DNA from: Mycolicibacter minnesotensis
GTDB lineage: Bacteria; Actinomycetota; Actinomycetes; Mycobacteriales; Mycobacteriaceae
Length of the DNA stretch: 64,000 nt
Reading direction: 5' to 3'
Assembly: GCF_010731755.1 (NCBI RefSeq)
Contig: NZ_AP022589.1
Span: 3,038,001 to 3,102,000 of the forward strand
Under the pieces are notes generated by a model. The model did not search any database, was not told the DNA's origin, and was given only the letters and a program-made list of their open reading frames with translations. Made by a program: the position numbers and the translations under genes. Of the stretch, positions 26,863-36,563 are shown in pieces; within the stretch, counting starts at the first letter, position 1, and each line of letters starts with the position of its first letter.

Positions 26863-28590
26863 TCAGTCCTTCATGAACCCGATCACGGTGTAGTCCAGGT
26901 CGGCCAGCCCCGGCGCCCCGAAATTGGCCAGCGAGCTGCGCACGGCCACGTTTCCGGTGGTCTGAATCAGCGGCAGGCTGAAGCCCTCGGCCCACAGCAG
27001 CGTGTCGACCTCGTTGGCCCGGGCCCGCGCGACCGCCGGGTCGAGCGCTTCCAAGGTCTCTTCGATCTTGGCGTCGATCGCTGGGCTGCCGATCTTGCCG
27101 AAGTTGGCCTCGCCGTAGGAGGCGGAGATCTGGTTCAGCCCGGCCAGTGGGAATGCATCACCGACCCAGCTGAATTGGGCGATGTCGAAGTCGCCGACGT
27201 TGACGTAGTCGGTGAAGAAGCCGCCGCCGGCCTTGGCGTCCAACTGCAGTTTCACCCCGATCTGGGCCAGGTTGTGTTGAGCAACCTGGGCGTACTGCCG
27301 GGTGCTCGACGCGTCGTAGAACAGGTGCCGGATCACCAAGGGGCGACCGTCTTTTTCCCGGAACTTGCCGTGCAGGGTCCAGCCGAGTTCATCGAGTTCC
27401 CGGGCCGCACGCTCGGGGTCGTAGGCCACGACCGCACTGTTGTCCTGGTAGCCCTCCTGACCGGCGACATAGATGTGGTTGTTCAGCGGCACCGGGTCGG
27501 CGGTCAGGCCGCGTTGGGTGACCCTGGCGATCGTTGCCCGGTCGATACCGCGCATCACCGCTAGCCGCAGCGCTTTGTCGGACAGCAGGGCGCCGGGTGC
27601 CCCGTTGAAGGTGAAGTGGCTCCAGGCCGGGGTCGGAGCGCGGCGGATCGCAATGCCTTCGGTGCGCCGCGCGATCGTCAACTGGTCCAGGGTGGCCACC
27701 CCGGTGGCGTCGATGGTCTGGTTCTGCAACGCCGGCATCCGGGCGGCCTCGTCGAGCACCAGATAGGTGATGGTGTCCAGCTTCGCCTGCCTGCCCCACC
27801 ATGCGGGGTTGCGCACCAAGGTGATCCGTTGGCTGGTGCGATCCAGGGTCGAGAGTACGAACGGCCCGGCGGAGGGGCCTGGTCTGCTCAGCTGAGCTTT
27901 GTTGAAGGTGTCCGGGTCCGAGGTCATGCTGGCCGGCAGCAGCATCGAGTTGCCCGCGAACATGCCGCGCCACTCCGCATAGGGCTTGGCGAAGCGCATG
28001 ACGGCCTGGCGGTCGTCGACGCCGCGGGTGACTGAGGCCACCCGCTCGGCACCGTTGGTCGTTGCGATCGCGTACTTGTTGTCGACCCCACTGGTGGCGT
28101 GGATCTGGCTGGCGATGTCTTTCCAGCTCAGCGGGGTGCCGTCGCTCCACACCGCTTTCGGGTTGATCGTGTAGGTGACGACCTGCGGGTTGGTACCGGT
28201 CAGCTCAACACTGGTGAAGTAGTCGGTGTCCACGGTCGCCGAGCCGTCTGCTCCGATGGTGAATGCCCGCGGCATGGTGGCTTTGAGCATGGCGGCGTTC
28301 TCGGCCAGGTTGCCGTCGATGTGGAGTGGATTGAAGTTGGGCGGGAATTGCGTCATCGACAGCCGCAGGTTGCCGCCGTCGCGCAGGTTCGCGGGATTCT
28401 GCGGGTTGATGTCGTTGGCGGTCCCGACCGCGGCGGTGCCCTCGGGTGCGGTGATGTCGACGGCGGTGCAACCGCTCAGCGCCAAGCTCAGCGCCACGAG
28501 CCCGGCCACCACCCCGTTGACTCTGCGTCCACCAGGCGACCTTTTCGCAAAACTGCCTGGTGAGCGCGGAGTCAACGGAGAAGGGGTCAT
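26863..28590 (-). CDS. oppA: Oligopeptide ABC transporter substrate-binding lipoprotein OppA
   Basis: A 575-residue family 5 extracellular solute-binding protein, ortholog of Rv1280c. A basic N terminus and hydrophobic segment end in the lipobox LALSGC (Cys41), so it is a membrane-anchored lipoprotein. The binding-protein body runs from about residue 75 ([17 protein letters not shown]) through [15 protein letters not shown] to the C terminus. It captures peptides for the OppBCD permease; in M. tuberculosis the system has been linked to uptake of glutathione and bradykinin. It is the last gene of oppB-oppC-oppD-oppA, and its ATG overlaps the oppD stop (ATGA). The distal position of the binding-protein gene is usual for this mycobacterial operon. 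Confidence 0.93.
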   Translation of the reverse strand: MTPSPLTPRSPGSFAKRSPGGRRVNGVVAGLVALSLALSGCTAVDITAPEGTAAVGTANDINPQNPANLRDGGNLRLSMTQFPPNFNPLHIDGNLAENAAMLKATMPRAFTIGADGSATVDTDYFTSVELTGTNPQVVTYTINPKAVWSDGTPLSWKDIASQIHATSGVDNKYAIATTNGAERVASVTRGVDDRQAVMRFAKPYAEWRGMFAGNSMLLPASMTSDPDTFNKAQLSRPGPSAGPFVLSTLDRTSQRITLVRNPAWWGRQAKLDTITYLVLDEAARMPALQNQTIDATGVATLDQLTIARRTEGIAIRRAPTPAWSHFTFNGAPGALLSDKALRLAVMRGIDRATIARVTQRGLTADPVPLNNHIYVAGQEGYQDNSAVVAYDPERAARELDELGWTLHGKFREKDGRPLVIRHLFYDASSTRQYAQVAQHNLAQIGVKLQLDAKAGGGFFTDYVNVGDFDIAQFSWVGDAFPLAGLNQISASYGEANFGKIGSPAIDAKIEETLEALDPAVARARANEVDTLLWAEGFSLPLIQTTGNVAVRSSLANFGAPGLADLDYTVIGFMKD

Positions 28591-30419
28591 GAATTCACCA
28601 CCGGTTGCGGAACAGCGGCCAACAGGCGCCGGGTGTAGTCGTGTTGCGGATCGCCGAACACCTGGTCGGCGTCGCCCTGCTCGACGATCTCCCCGGCGAG
28701 CATCACCGCGACCCGGTGCGCCAGGTGTTTGACCACCGATAGATCATGCGACACAAACAGATACGACAGCCCGAGCTGCTGCTGCAGATCCAGCAGCAGG
28801 TTGATGATCCCGGCCTGGATCGACACGTCCAGGGCAGAGACCGGCTCGTCGAGCGCCAGGATCTTCGGCTGCAACGCCAAGGCGCGGGCGATACCGATCC
28901 GCTGCTTCTGTCCGCCGGAGAACTCCGAGGGGTAGCGCAGCGCGTCGCCGCGCCGCAGGCCGACCAGCTCCAGAAGTTCCGCGACGCGGGCATGAATGGC
29001 GGCTTTGTCGAAACCATTGGCGCGCAGCGGTTCGGCCAGCAGATCGAAGACCGGAAGCCGGGGATCTAGGGAAGCCACCGGATCCTGAAACACCACCTGC
29101 AGGTCACGACGCAGGGCGCGTCTGCCGTCTCGCGTCAACCCGGCGACATCGGATCCCAGCACCTCGATCGACCCGGCCTGCGGTGGGGCCAACTCCAGGA
29201 TTTGGTGCAAGGTGGTGGATTTGCCCGAACCCGACTCGCCCACGATCGCCAGGGTGCGGCCCTGCTGCACATCAAAACTCACCCCAGACACAGCGCGCAC
29301 CTCGCCCGCCCGCCGTCGCAGCATGCCCTTGGTCAGCGGGAAGGTCTTCACCAGGTCGCGGACCCGCAGCACGGTGGGGGACTCGCCGGAGGCCACGGCC
29401 GCCACGTCGGTGTGCACGCCATAGATGTCGGCGGCGCTGCGCCCGGCCACCTGATCGGTGTGAATGCACGCCGCCGAATGGTTGTCCGCGACGCTGAGCA
29501 GATCGGGCTCAGTCACCAGGCAGTCGTCGGCGGCCAACGGGCAGCGCGGGGCGAACGGACAACGCGCGTCCACCCCCGCGGTCAATGACGGCGGGGCACC
29601 CGGAATCGGCACCAGTCGGGTGCCCTGCCGGGCGTCCAGGCGCGGCACCGATCCCAGCAGGCCGACGGTGTAGGGCATCCGCCGGTCTCGGTAGAGGACC
29701 TCCACCGGTGCGGCCTCCACGACCCGGCCGGCGTACATCACCAGTGCGCGGTCGGCGAATTCCGCGACCACGCCCAGATCGTGGGTGATGATCAGCACCC
29801 CTGCGCCGGTCACGTCACGCGCGGTCTTGAGGACATCGAGGATCTGGGCCTGCACGGTGACGTCCAGGGCGGTGGTGGGCTCGTCGCAGATCAGCAGGTC
29901 GGGGTCGCAGGCGATCGCGATCGCGATCACCACGCGCTGCCGCTCCCCACCGGAGAGCTCATGCGGAAACGCCCGCGCTCGCTGCTCGGGCCGATTGATC
30001 CCGACTAGCTCCAGCAGCTCGACCGCACGCCGGCGCGCCGCGGCGCGGCTCACCCGAGGCTGGTGCACCTCGATGGCCTCGGCGATCTGATCGCCCACGG
30101 TGTAGACCGGTGTCAGTGCCGACATCGGGTCCTGGAACACCATGCCGATCGAGGCGCCGCGGAACTTCGACATAGCGGCATCGCCCAACCCGATCAGCTG
30201 CGTTCCGTTCAACCGCACCGAGCCCGACACCTGCGCGTGCTCGGGCAGCAGCCCCATCACGGCCATGGCCGCCGCGGACTTTCCGGAGCCGGACTCGCCG
30301 ACCATCGCCACCACTTCGCCGGCGTCCACGTGGTAGCTGACGCCGCGTACGGCGTGCACCGCCCCGGCACCGGAACCGAACGTCACTGCCAGGTCGGAGA
30401 CCTCCAACAGCGGGCTCAC
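28587..30419 (-). CDS. oppD: Oligopeptide ABC transporter fused ATPase OppD
   Basis: A 610-residue protein with two ATPase domains in one chain, corresponding to OppD+OppF of other bacteria. First domain: Walker A GESGSGKS (41-48), signature LSGGERQR, Walker [10 protein letters not shown]. Second domain (from about 343): [31 protein letters not shown]. Between them is the oligopeptide-transporter C-terminal region with cysteines at 287, 293, 300 and 318 ([10 protein letters not shown]...DDC...AAC), the positions expected for the 4Fe-4S cluster reported in the M. tuberculosis OppABCD structure. The start is the GTG at 30419, overlapping the oppC stop (GTGA); upstream open codons in the oppC gene are not used. 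It energises peptide import. Confidence 0.93.
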   Translation of the reverse strand: MSPLLEVSDLAVTFGSGAGAVHAVRGVSYHVDAGEVVAMVGESGSGKSAAAMAVMGLLPEHAQVSGSVRLNGTQLIGLGDAAMSKFRGASIGMVFQDPMSALTPVYTVGDQIAEAIEVHQPRVSRAAARRRAVELLELVGINRPEQRARAFPHELSGGERQRVVIAIAIACDPDLLICDEPTTALDVTVQAQILDVLKTARDVTGAGVLIITHDLGVVAEFADRALVMYAGRVVEAAPVEVLYRDRRMPYTVGLLGSVPRLDARQGTRLVPIPGAPPSLTAGVDARCPFAPRCPLAADDCLVTEPDLLSVADNHSAACIHTDQVAGRSAADIYGVHTDVAAVASGESPTVLRVRDLVKTFPLTKGMLRRRAGEVRAVSGVSFDVQQGRTLAIVGESGSGKSTTLHQILELAPPQAGSIEVLGSDVAGLTRDGRRALRRDLQVVFQDPVASLDPRLPVFDLLAEPLRANGFDKAAIHARVAELLELVGLRRGDALRYPSEFSGGQKQRIGIARALALQPKILALDEPVSALDVSIQAGIINLLLDLQQQLGLSYLFVSHDLSVVKHLAHRVAVMLAGEIVEQGDADQVFGDPQHDYTRRLLAAVPQPVVNS

Positions 30420-31294
30420 CGGTGGCCCCGCAGGGTGGCGGCGTCGGGATCCAGGGCGTCGCGCAGGCCGTCGCCGGCGAGGTTGGCGCACACCAGGATC
30501 GTGATCAGCACCCCGGCCGGGAACAGGAACACCCACGGGAAGGTGATGGCCGACGCGGTGCCGTCGGCGATCAGCGTGCCCAGCGAGACATCGGGCGGTT
30601 GGATGCCGAAACCCAGGAAGCTCAAGCCCGTTTCAGCCAGGATCGCCATCGCGACGTTGAGTGCCGTGTCAATGATCAGGATGGACGCCACATTGGGCAC
30701 CACATGGTCGACGATGATCCGCCGGCTGGAGACGCCCATGTACCGTGCGGCCCGGATGAATTCCCGCTCCCGCAGGCTCATCGTCAGCCCACGCACCATG
30801 CGGGCGCTGATCATCCAGCTGAATCCGGCCAGCAGCAGTACCAGCAAGGCGATGTTGCCGCTGTTCTTGGTGCGCGGGGTGATGATCGCGATCAGGATGA
30901 ATGCCGGGACCACCAGCAGCAGGTCGACCAGCCACATCAGCACCCGGTCGCGCCAGCCGCCGAAATACCCCGAGATGGCGCCCACTGTCGCGGCGATCAG
31001 GGTGGAGATCAGCGCCACGCACACCCCGATCAGCATTGACTTCTGCATGCCGCGCAGGATCTGGGCCAACAGGTCTTGTCCTAAGCCGTTGGTGCCCAAC
31101 CAGTGTCGAGCGCCCGGCGGAACCAGCAGGGCGTCGTAGTCGAGGTCGGTGTAGGAGTAGGGCAGTAGACCCGGCAGGGTGTAGCAGCCGACGAACATCG
31201 CCGCCAACAGCACCAGGGCGCCTACCGCGGTACGGCTGCGCAGGAACCGGCGTAGCACCAGAGTGCGCCGCGAGGTGAATTCAACGTCGGTCAT
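30416..31294 (-). CDS. oppC: Oligopeptide ABC transporter permease OppC
   Basis: A 292-residue inner-membrane permease, one residue from the length of Rv1282c. The first membrane helix is at about residues 25-45 ([19 protein letters not shown]), followed by a periplasmic loop with [15 protein letters not shown], which is diagnostic of OppC/DppC. Five more helices follow, with the coupling motif region [23 protein letters not shown] (EAA loop that contacts the ATPase). It pairs with OppB to form the channel. The ATG at 31294 overlaps the oppB stop by 4 bases. The longer frame to 31432 lies within oppB and is not used. Confidence 0.93.
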   Translation of the reverse strand: MTDVEFTSRRTLVLRRFLRSRTAVGALVLLAAMFVGCYTLPGLLPYSYTDLDYDALLVPPGARHWLGTNGLGQDLLAQILRGMQKSMLIGVCVALISTLIAATVGAISGYFGGWRDRVLMWLVDLLLVVPAFILIAIITPRTKNSGNIALLVLLLAGFSWMISARMVRGLTMSLREREFIRAARYMGVSSRRIIVDHVVPNVASILIIDTALNVAMAILAETGLSFLGFGIQPPDVSLGTLIADGTASAITFPWVFLFPAGVLITILVCANLAGDGLRDALDPDAATLRGHR

Positions 31295-32268
31295 GACACC
31301 CGCACCCGCGGGTCGAGCATCGCGTAGATGACGTCGGAGAGCAGGCCGGCCAGCAGCACCACCGCACCGGAGAACACCGTGATGGCGGCGACGATGTTGG
31401 TGTCCTGGGTCGCCACGCCCTGCACCACCCATTCACCCATGCCGTGCCAGCCGAAGATCTTCTCGACGAACACCGCTCCGGTGACCAGGCCGGCCACCCC
31501 ATAGGCGAACAGTGTTGCCATCGGGATCAGCGCGGTGCGCAGTCCGTGTTTGAACAGGGCGCGCCGGCGGGTCAGGCCCTTGGCCCGTGCGGTGCGGATG
31601 AAGTCCTGGCCGAGCACGTCGAGCATCGCGTTGCGTTGGTAGCGGCTGAAGCTGGCTGCCGCGCCCAGCGCCAGGGTCAGCGACGGCAACACCAGGTGCT
31701 GGAGCCGGTCGGCCAGGCCGGGCCAGAAACCGGTGACCAAGCCGGGGGAGGTCTCCCCGGTGTAGTCGAACAGTTGGGCGCCCAGCGCCCAGTTCACGCG
31801 CAGGGCGCTGAGGATCACCAGGTTGGCCAGTACGAACGTGGGCACCGACAGCACCAACAGCGCCGCCATGGTGATGGCCCGGTCCGAGAGGCGGTATTGG
31901 CGCACCGCCCCCCACGCGCCGGCCACCACACCGATCGCCGTGCCGGCCAGCGAACCGACGACCAGCAGTCGCAGGCTGACCCCGACCCGCCGGCCCAGTT
32001 CCCCGGATACCGGTTGCCCGGTGACCGTGACGCCGAAATCGCCGCGCACGGCATGGCTGGCCCAGTTCGCGTAGCGCAGCGGAATCGGCTTGTCCAAGCC
32101 CAGTTCGGCGGCCTTGGCGTCGATCACGGCCTGCGGTGGGCGCGGGTTGCGTTGCATGAGGCTGTCCAGCGGCGCGAAGGCCAACGACGTCAGGCAGAAC
32201 GTCAGGAACGAGGCGAGGCCCAGCAGTACCAGGTAGTTCAGTGCCCGGCCGGCCAGAAACCGCGTCAT
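31291..32268 (-). CDS. oppB: Oligopeptide ABC transporter permease OppB
   Basis: A 325-residue permease, same length as Rv1283c, first gene of the opp operon. It starts with the OppB-type N-terminal helix (LNYLVLLGLASFLTFCL), a large periplasmic loop with LGLDKPIPLRYANW, and the core permease domain from about residue 90, including the EAA loop GQDFIRTARAKGLTRRRALF. The ATG at 32268 is preferred; a TTG two codons upstream would add Met-Ala. The ribosome site is weak. The 128 bp to the divergent canA gene would contain promoters for both. Confidence 0.93.
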   Translation of the reverse strand: MTRFLAGRALNYLVLLGLASFLTFCLTSLAFAPLDSLMQRNPRPPQAVIDAKAAELGLDKPIPLRYANWASHAVRGDFGVTVTGQPVSGELGRRVGVSLRLLVVGSLAGTAIGVVAGAWGAVRQYRLSDRAITMAALLVLSVPTFVLANLVILSALRVNWALGAQLFDYTGETSPGLVTGFWPGLADRLQHLVLPSLTLALGAAASFSRYQRNAMLDVLGQDFIRTARAKGLTRRRALFKHGLRTALIPMATLFAYGVAGLVTGAVFVEKIFGWHGMGEWVVQGVATQDTNIVAAITVFSGAVVLLAGLLSDVIYAMLDPRVRVS

Positions 32269-32396
32269 GGCCAAAAGGGTAGAGGCCGGCGTCGGAGTAG
32301 GCGTTGGCGGCAGAGGATTATCGCGTGATTTTTACCCGTGAAATCCCGGCGTTCGTTCACTAGGCTCCGCTGCACCGCGACAGAGGGAGAACACTC

Positions 32397-32888
32397 GTGA
32401 CCGTCACCGATGACTACTTGGCGAACAACGCCGAATACGCCAAGACCTTCCAGGGCCCGCTGCCGATGCCGCCGAGCAAGCACGTCGCGATCGTCGCCTG
32501 CATGGACGCCCGCCTCGATGTCTACCGGGTGCTCGGGATCAACGAGGGTGAAGCGCACACCATCCGCAACGCCGGTGGTGTGGTCTCCGAGGACGTCATC
32601 CGCTCGCTGGCGATCAGTCAGCGGTTGCTGGGCACCCGCGAGATCATCCTCATTCACCACACCGACTGCGGAATGCTGACCTTTACCGACGACGACTTCA
32701 AGCGCTCCATCCTGGAGGAGACGGGCATCCGCCCGACGTGGTCGGCCGAGGCGTTTCCGGACCCGGCCGAGGACGTCCGGCAGTCGCTGCGGCGGATCAC
32801 GGCCAACCCCTTCATCACCGCGACCACCTCATTGCGTGGGTTCGTCTTCGACGTCGCCTCCGGAAAGCTCGACGAAATCACCCTGTAG
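32397..32888 (+). CDS. canA: Beta-carbonic anhydrase (Rv1284 type)
   Basis: A 163-residue zinc enzyme that interconverts CO2 and bicarbonate, ortholog of Rv1284. The zinc and catalytic residues are all present: Cys35-x-Asp37-x-Arg39 in VACMDARLD, and His88 with Cys91 in IHHTDCGML. Beta-CAs of this class are homodimers or tetramers, and some switch between an active open form and a closed form in which the Asp coordinates zinc. GTG start at 32397 follows GAGGGAGAAC. A TAGGCT sequence at 32361-32366 could be a -10 element. The gene is co-directional with cysD 130 bp downstream. Confidence 0.94.
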   Translation: MTVTDDYLANNAEYAKTFQGPLPMPPSKHVAIVACMDARLDVYRVLGINEGEAHTIRNAGGVVSEDVIRSLAISQRLLGTREIILIHHTDCGMLTFTDDDFKRSILEETGIRPTWSAEAFPDPAEDVRQSLRRITANPFITATTSLRGFVFDVASGKLDEITL

Positions 32889-32972
32889 GCAGCCCTCACC
32901 CGCCGGGGCGCGCGCGGCGTATTGACAGCGACACAGTGCGGCTGGTTGCATAGCCGGCTATAACTAGTAAAT

Positions 32973-33029
32973 ATGGTAAGTCTCACCAAGATTATCGGGT
33001 ATCCCTGGCAAGGAAGTCATGACCAGTAA
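32973..33029 (+). CDS. Possible short upstream ORF overlapping the cysD start
   Basis: An 18-codon frame (MVSLTKIIGYPWQGSHDQ) begins at an ATG 46 bases before cysD and ends 11 bases inside it, in another frame. The ATG is preceded within 8-14 bases by TATAAC and otherwise by AT-rich sequence without a ribosome site, so it could be read from a leaderless transcript. If translated, ribosomes ending at the TAA would finish next to the cysD start. It contains no cysteine codons, unlike the known cysteine-responsive mycobacterial leader peptides. Existence is unproven. Confidence 0.25.
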   Translation: MVSLTKIIGYPWQGSHDQ

Positions 33030-33960
33030 CGTCACTGCGCCCCCGGAGGCCTCCGCCACGGTCGGGCAGTATCAACTCACGCATCTGCGCACCCTGGAGG
33101 CCGAGGCCATCCACATCATCCGGGAGGTGGCGGCGGAGTTCGAGCGTCCTGTGCTGCTGTTCTCGGGTGGCAAGGACTCCATCGTCATGCTGCATCTGGC
33201 CGTCAAGGCCTTCCTGCCGGGACGGCTGCCGTTCCCGGTGATGCATGTCGACACCGGCCACAACTTCGACGAGGTCATCGCCGCGCGCGACGAGCTCGTG
33301 GCCCAAAACGGTGTCCGCCTGGTGGTGGCATCGGTGCAGGAAGACATCGACGCCGGCCGCGTGGTCGACGACGGCCCGTCGCGCAACCCGCTACAGACCG
33401 TCACCCTGCTGCGGGCCATCCGGGAGAACAAGTTCGACGCCGCATTCGGCGGTGCCCGTCGCGACGAGGAGAAGGCGCGGGCCAAGGAGCGGGTGTTCAG
33501 CTTCCGCGACGAGTTCGGCCAGTGGGACCCCAAGGTGCAGCGGCCCGAGCTGTGGAACCTCTACAACGGCCGGCACCGCAAGGGCGAGCACATCCGGGCG
33601 TTCCCGCTGTCGAACTGGACCGAGTTCGACATCTGGTCCTACATCGGGGCCGAGGAGATCACCCTGCCCTCCATCTATTTCGCGCATCAACGCAAGGTTT
33701 TCCGGCGCGACGGGATGCTGCTGGCTGTCCACGAGCATCTGCGGCCCGTCGACGGCGAAGAGGTGTTCGAGACCTCGGTCCGGTTCCGCACTGTCGGCGA
33801 CGTCACCTGCACCGGGTGTGTGGAGTCCACGGCGTCCACCGTCGAAGAGGTGATCGATGAGACCGCGGTGTCGCGGCTGACCGAGCGCGGGGCGACTCGC
33901 GCCGACGACCGGATCTCAGAGGCTGGCATGGAAGACCGCAAGAGGCAGGGGTATTTCTGA
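33019..33960 (+). CDS. cysD: Sulfate adenylyltransferase subunit 2 CysD
   Basis: A 313-residue ATP sulfurylase small subunit, ortholog of Rv1285. It carries the PP-loop FSGGKDSIVM (residues 49-54), followed by MHVDTGHNFDEVI and GGARRDEEKARAKERV, all diagnostic of CysD. With CysN it makes adenosine 5'-phosphosulfate from ATP and sulfate, driven by GTP hydrolysis, as the first step of sulfate assimilation. ATG at 33019 has AAGGAAGTC upstream. It overlaps cysN by one base (TGATG). The 130 bp upstream contain an unusually AT-rich stretch (32959-33000), a TTGACA at 32922-32927, and the possible uORF listed separately. Expression of this operon in mycobacteria is known to rise on sulfur limitation and oxidative stress. 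Confidence 0.95.
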   Translation: MTSNVTAPPEASATVGQYQLTHLRTLEAEAIHIIREVAAEFERPVLLFSGGKDSIVMLHLAVKAFLPGRLPFPVMHVDTGHNFDEVIAARDELVAQNGVRLVVASVQEDIDAGRVVDDGPSRNPLQTVTLLRAIRENKFDAAFGGARRDEEKARAKERVFSFRDEFGQWDPKVQRPELWNLYNGRHRKGEHIRAFPLSNWTEFDIWSYIGAEEITLPSIYFAHQRKVFRRDGMLLAVHEHLRPVDGEEVFETSVRFRTVGDVTCTGCVESTASTVEEVIDETAVSRLTERGATRADDRISEAGMEDRKRQGYF

Positions 33961-35813
33961 TGGGTGCGGCAACCACGCTGCTTCGAATCGCCACGGCCGG
34001 CTCGGTCGACGACGGCAAGTCCACGCTGATCGGACGGCTGCTGTTCGACTCCAAGGCCGTCATGGAAGACCAGCTGGCCTCGGTCGAGCGCACGTCGCGG
34101 GAACGCGGCAACGACTACACCGACCTGGCACTGGTCACCGACGGCCTGCGCGCCGAGCGTGAGCAGGGCATCACGATCGATGTCGCCTACCGCTACTTCG
34201 CAACGCCCAAGCGGAAATTCATCATCGCCGACACCCCGGGGCACATCCAGTACACCCGCAACATGGTGACCGGTGCCTCCACCGCCCAGCTGGCGATCGT
34301 GCTGGTCGATGCCCGCCACGGCCTGCAGGAGCAGTCGCGCCGACACACCTTCCTGGCGTCGCTGTTGGGAATCCGGCACATCGTGCTGGCTGTCAACAAG
34401 ATGGACCTGATCGACTGGGACGCCGAGAAGTTCGAGGCGATCCGCGACGACTTCCATTCGTTCGCCACCCGCCTGGACGTCCATGACGTGACCACCATCC
34501 CGATCTCGGCCCTGCTCGGTGACAACGTGGTGACCAAGTCCGATAAGACCCCGTTCTACGACGGTCCCGCACTGTTGTCACACCTCGAAGAGGTCTACAT
34601 CGCCGGCGACCGCAACCTGGTCGACGTGCGCTTCCCGGTGCAGTACGTGATCCGTCCGCAGACCCACGAGCATGCCGACCATCGCAGCTACGCAGGAACG
34701 GTGGCCAGCGGTGTGCTGCGCCCCGGCGACGACGTCGTGGTGCTGCCGTCGGGCAAGCCCAGCCGCGTTGCGGCCATCGAAGGTCCCACCGGTGCGGTAG
34801 CCGAAGCCTTCCCGCCGATGGCGGTCTCGGTGAGTCTTACCGACGACATCGACATCTCCCGCGGCGACATGATTGTCCGCACCAACAACCAGCCGCGCGT
34901 TGTCCAGGATTTCGACGCCACCGTGTGTTGGATGGCCGACGGTGCGGCGCTGCAACCGGGCAACGACTACGTCATCAAGCACACCACCCGCACCACCCGG
35001 GTGAAGATCATGGAGTTGGACTACCGCCTCGACGTCAACACATTGCATCGTGACAAGGATGCGACGGACTTGAAGATCAACGAGCTGGGGCGCGTCTCGC
35101 TGCGTGCACAGACTCCGCTGATGCTCGATGAGTTCACCCGCAACGACGCCACCGGTTCGTTCATCCTGATCGACCAGGCCACCAATGGAACGGTGGCGGC
35201 CGGCATGGTGCTGCGCGACGTGTCGCCACGCACCGCCAGCCCCAACACCGTGCGGCATACCTCACTTGTCCAGGCCACCGACCGGCTGTCCAAGGGCCGC
35301 ACCGTGTGGCTCACCGGGCTGTCGGGCGCGGGCAAGTCGTCAGTGGCCATGCGGGTGGAGCAGCTGTTGCTCGAACGCGGCACGCCCGCTTACGTTCTCG
35401 ACGGCGACAACCTGCGGCACGGCCTCAACGCCGACCTGGGCTTCTCGATGGCCGATCGCGCCGAGAACCTGCGCCGGCTGGCCCACGTGGCCACACTGCT
35501 GGCCGACTCCGGCCAGATCGTGCTGGTGCCGGCGATCAGCCCGCTGATCGAGCATCGTCAACTGGCCCGCCAGGTGCACACCGACGCCGGGTTCGACTTC
35601 GTCGAGGTCTTCTGCGACACCTCGTTGGAAGAGTGCGAACAGCGTGACCCCAAGGGGCTCTACGCCAAGGCGCGCGCCGGTCTGATCACGCACTTCACCG
35701 GCATCGACAGCCCGTATCAGCGACCGCGGAACCCCGACGTGCGGCTTAGCTCGCAGAACAGCATCGACGAGCAGGCCCGCCAAGTCATCGCGGCGATCGA
35801 CGATCGAAAGTGA
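33960..35813 (+). CDS. cysN: Bifunctional sulfate adenylyltransferase subunit 1 / APS kinase CysNC
   Basis: A 617-residue two-enzyme fusion, as in M. tuberculosis Rv1286. Residues 1 to about 430 are the CysN GTPase: P-loop GSVDDGKS (14-21), DTPGHIQYTRN (G3), NKMDLID (G4), then EF-Tu-like beta-barrel domains. From about residue 440 is the CysC adenylylsulfate kinase with a second P-loop TGLSGAGKSS (about 453-461) and LDGDNLRHGLN, plus FCDTSLEECEQRDPKGLY. Together with CysD it converts sulfate to PAPS, the donor for sulfolipids and a branch point to cysteine through APS. The ATG shares one base with the cysD stop, and the stop overlaps cysQ by 4 bases, so all three are probably translated as a unit. 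Confidence 0.95.
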   Translation: MGAATTLLRIATAGSVDDGKSTLIGRLLFDSKAVMEDQLASVERTSRERGNDYTDLALVTDGLRAEREQGITIDVAYRYFATPKRKFIIADTPGHIQYTRNMVTGASTAQLAIVLVDARHGLQEQSRRHTFLASLLGIRHIVLAVNKMDLIDWDAEKFEAIRDDFHSFATRLDVHDVTTIPISALLGDNVVTKSDKTPFYDGPALLSHLEEVYIAGDRNLVDVRFPVQYVIRPQTHEHADHRSYAGTVASGVLRPGDDVVVLPSGKPSRVAAIEGPTGAVAEAFPPMAVSVSLTDDIDISRGDMIVRTNNQPRVVQDFDATVCWMADGAALQPGNDYVIKHTTRTTRVKIMELDYRLDVNTLHRDKDATDLKINELGRVSLRAQTPLMLDEFTRNDATGSFILIDQATNGTVAAGMVLRDVSPRTASPNTVRHTSLVQATDRLSKGRTVWLTGLSGAGKSSVAMRVEQLLLERGTPAYVLDGDNLRHGLNADLGFSMADRAENLRRLAHVATLLADSGQIVLVPAISPLIEHRQLARQVHTDAGFDFVEVFCDTSLEECEQRDPKGLYAKARAGLITHFTGIDSPYQRPRNPDVRLSSQNSIDEQARQVIAAIDDRK

Positions 35814-36538
35814 ACGACCACCAGCTGGCCGCACAGCTGGCCACCGAGGCGGGTCGGCTGCTGCTGCGGGTCCGCGAGGAGCTGGCCGACGCCGGTGAGG
35901 CGGAGCGCAAAGCTGCCGGTGACCAGCGTTCGCACGACTTTCTGATGGCAGCGCTGGCCGCCGAGCGGCCGCAGGATGCGGTGCTGTCCGAAGAGGGTGC
36001 CGACAATCCGGTCCGGCTCAGTGCCGAGCGGGTGTGGATCGTCGATCCGCTGGACGGTACCCGCGAGTTCAGCGAGCTCGGCCGCGACGACTGGGCCGTG
36101 CACGTGGCGCTGTGGCAGTCCGGCGAGCTGACGGCCGGGGCGGTGGCCCTGCCCGCGCGGGGGACCACCTTGGCGACCCCGTCGGTGTCCGCGCCGCCCG
36201 CCCACGATGCCGCGCCGCGTATCGCGGTATCGCGCAGCCGGCCGCCGGCGATCGCGGAAGCGGTGCGCGAGCAGCTGAACGGTGTGCTGGTCCCGATGGG
36301 CTCGGCCGGGGTCAAGGTCGCCGCTGTGGTGCAGGGCATCGCCGACGTCTACGTCCACGCCGGTGGGCAGTACGAGTGGGACTCGGCTGCCCCGGTGGCG
36401 GTGGCGCGGGCCGCGGGCCTGCACACCTCACGTATCGATGGTTCACCGCTGATCTACAACCGGCCCGATCCGTTGCTGCCCGACCTGGTGGTGTGTCGCC
36501 CCGAATACGCGCAAGGGGTGCTCGCGGCAATCGGTTGA
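35810..36538 (+). CDS. cysQ: 3'-phosphoadenosine 5'-phosphatase CysQ (inositol monophosphatase family)
   Basis: A 242-residue Mg2+-dependent phosphatase. Family motifs: VLSEEGADN (metal-binding Glu-Glu), [12 protein letters not shown] (DPxDGT), and [16 protein letters not shown] (WDxAAP). CysQ removes the 3'-phosphate of PAP and PAPS, which recycles AMP and limits PAPS build-up; the product of the neighbouring APS kinase is its substrate, which supports the call over inositol monophosphatase. The GTG at 35810 overlaps the cysN stop (GTGA). In H37Rv the characterised CysQ gene (Rv2131c) lies elsewhere, so its coupling to the operon here is noteworthy; it could also be a second paralog. Confidence 0.88.
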   Translation: MNDHQLAAQLATEAGRLLLRVREELADAGEAERKAAGDQRSHDFLMAALAAERPQDAVLSEEGADNPVRLSAERVWIVDPLDGTREFSELGRDDWAVHVALWQSGELTAGAVALPARGTTLATPSVSAPPAHDAAPRIAVSRSRPPAIAEAVREQLNGVLVPMGSAGVKVAAVVQGIADVYVHAGGQYEWDSAAPVAVARAAGLHTSRIDGSPLIYNRPDPLLPDLVVCRPEYAQGVLAAIG

Positions 36539-36563
36539 GCCGCCAGATGGAAGAATGCTCGCA

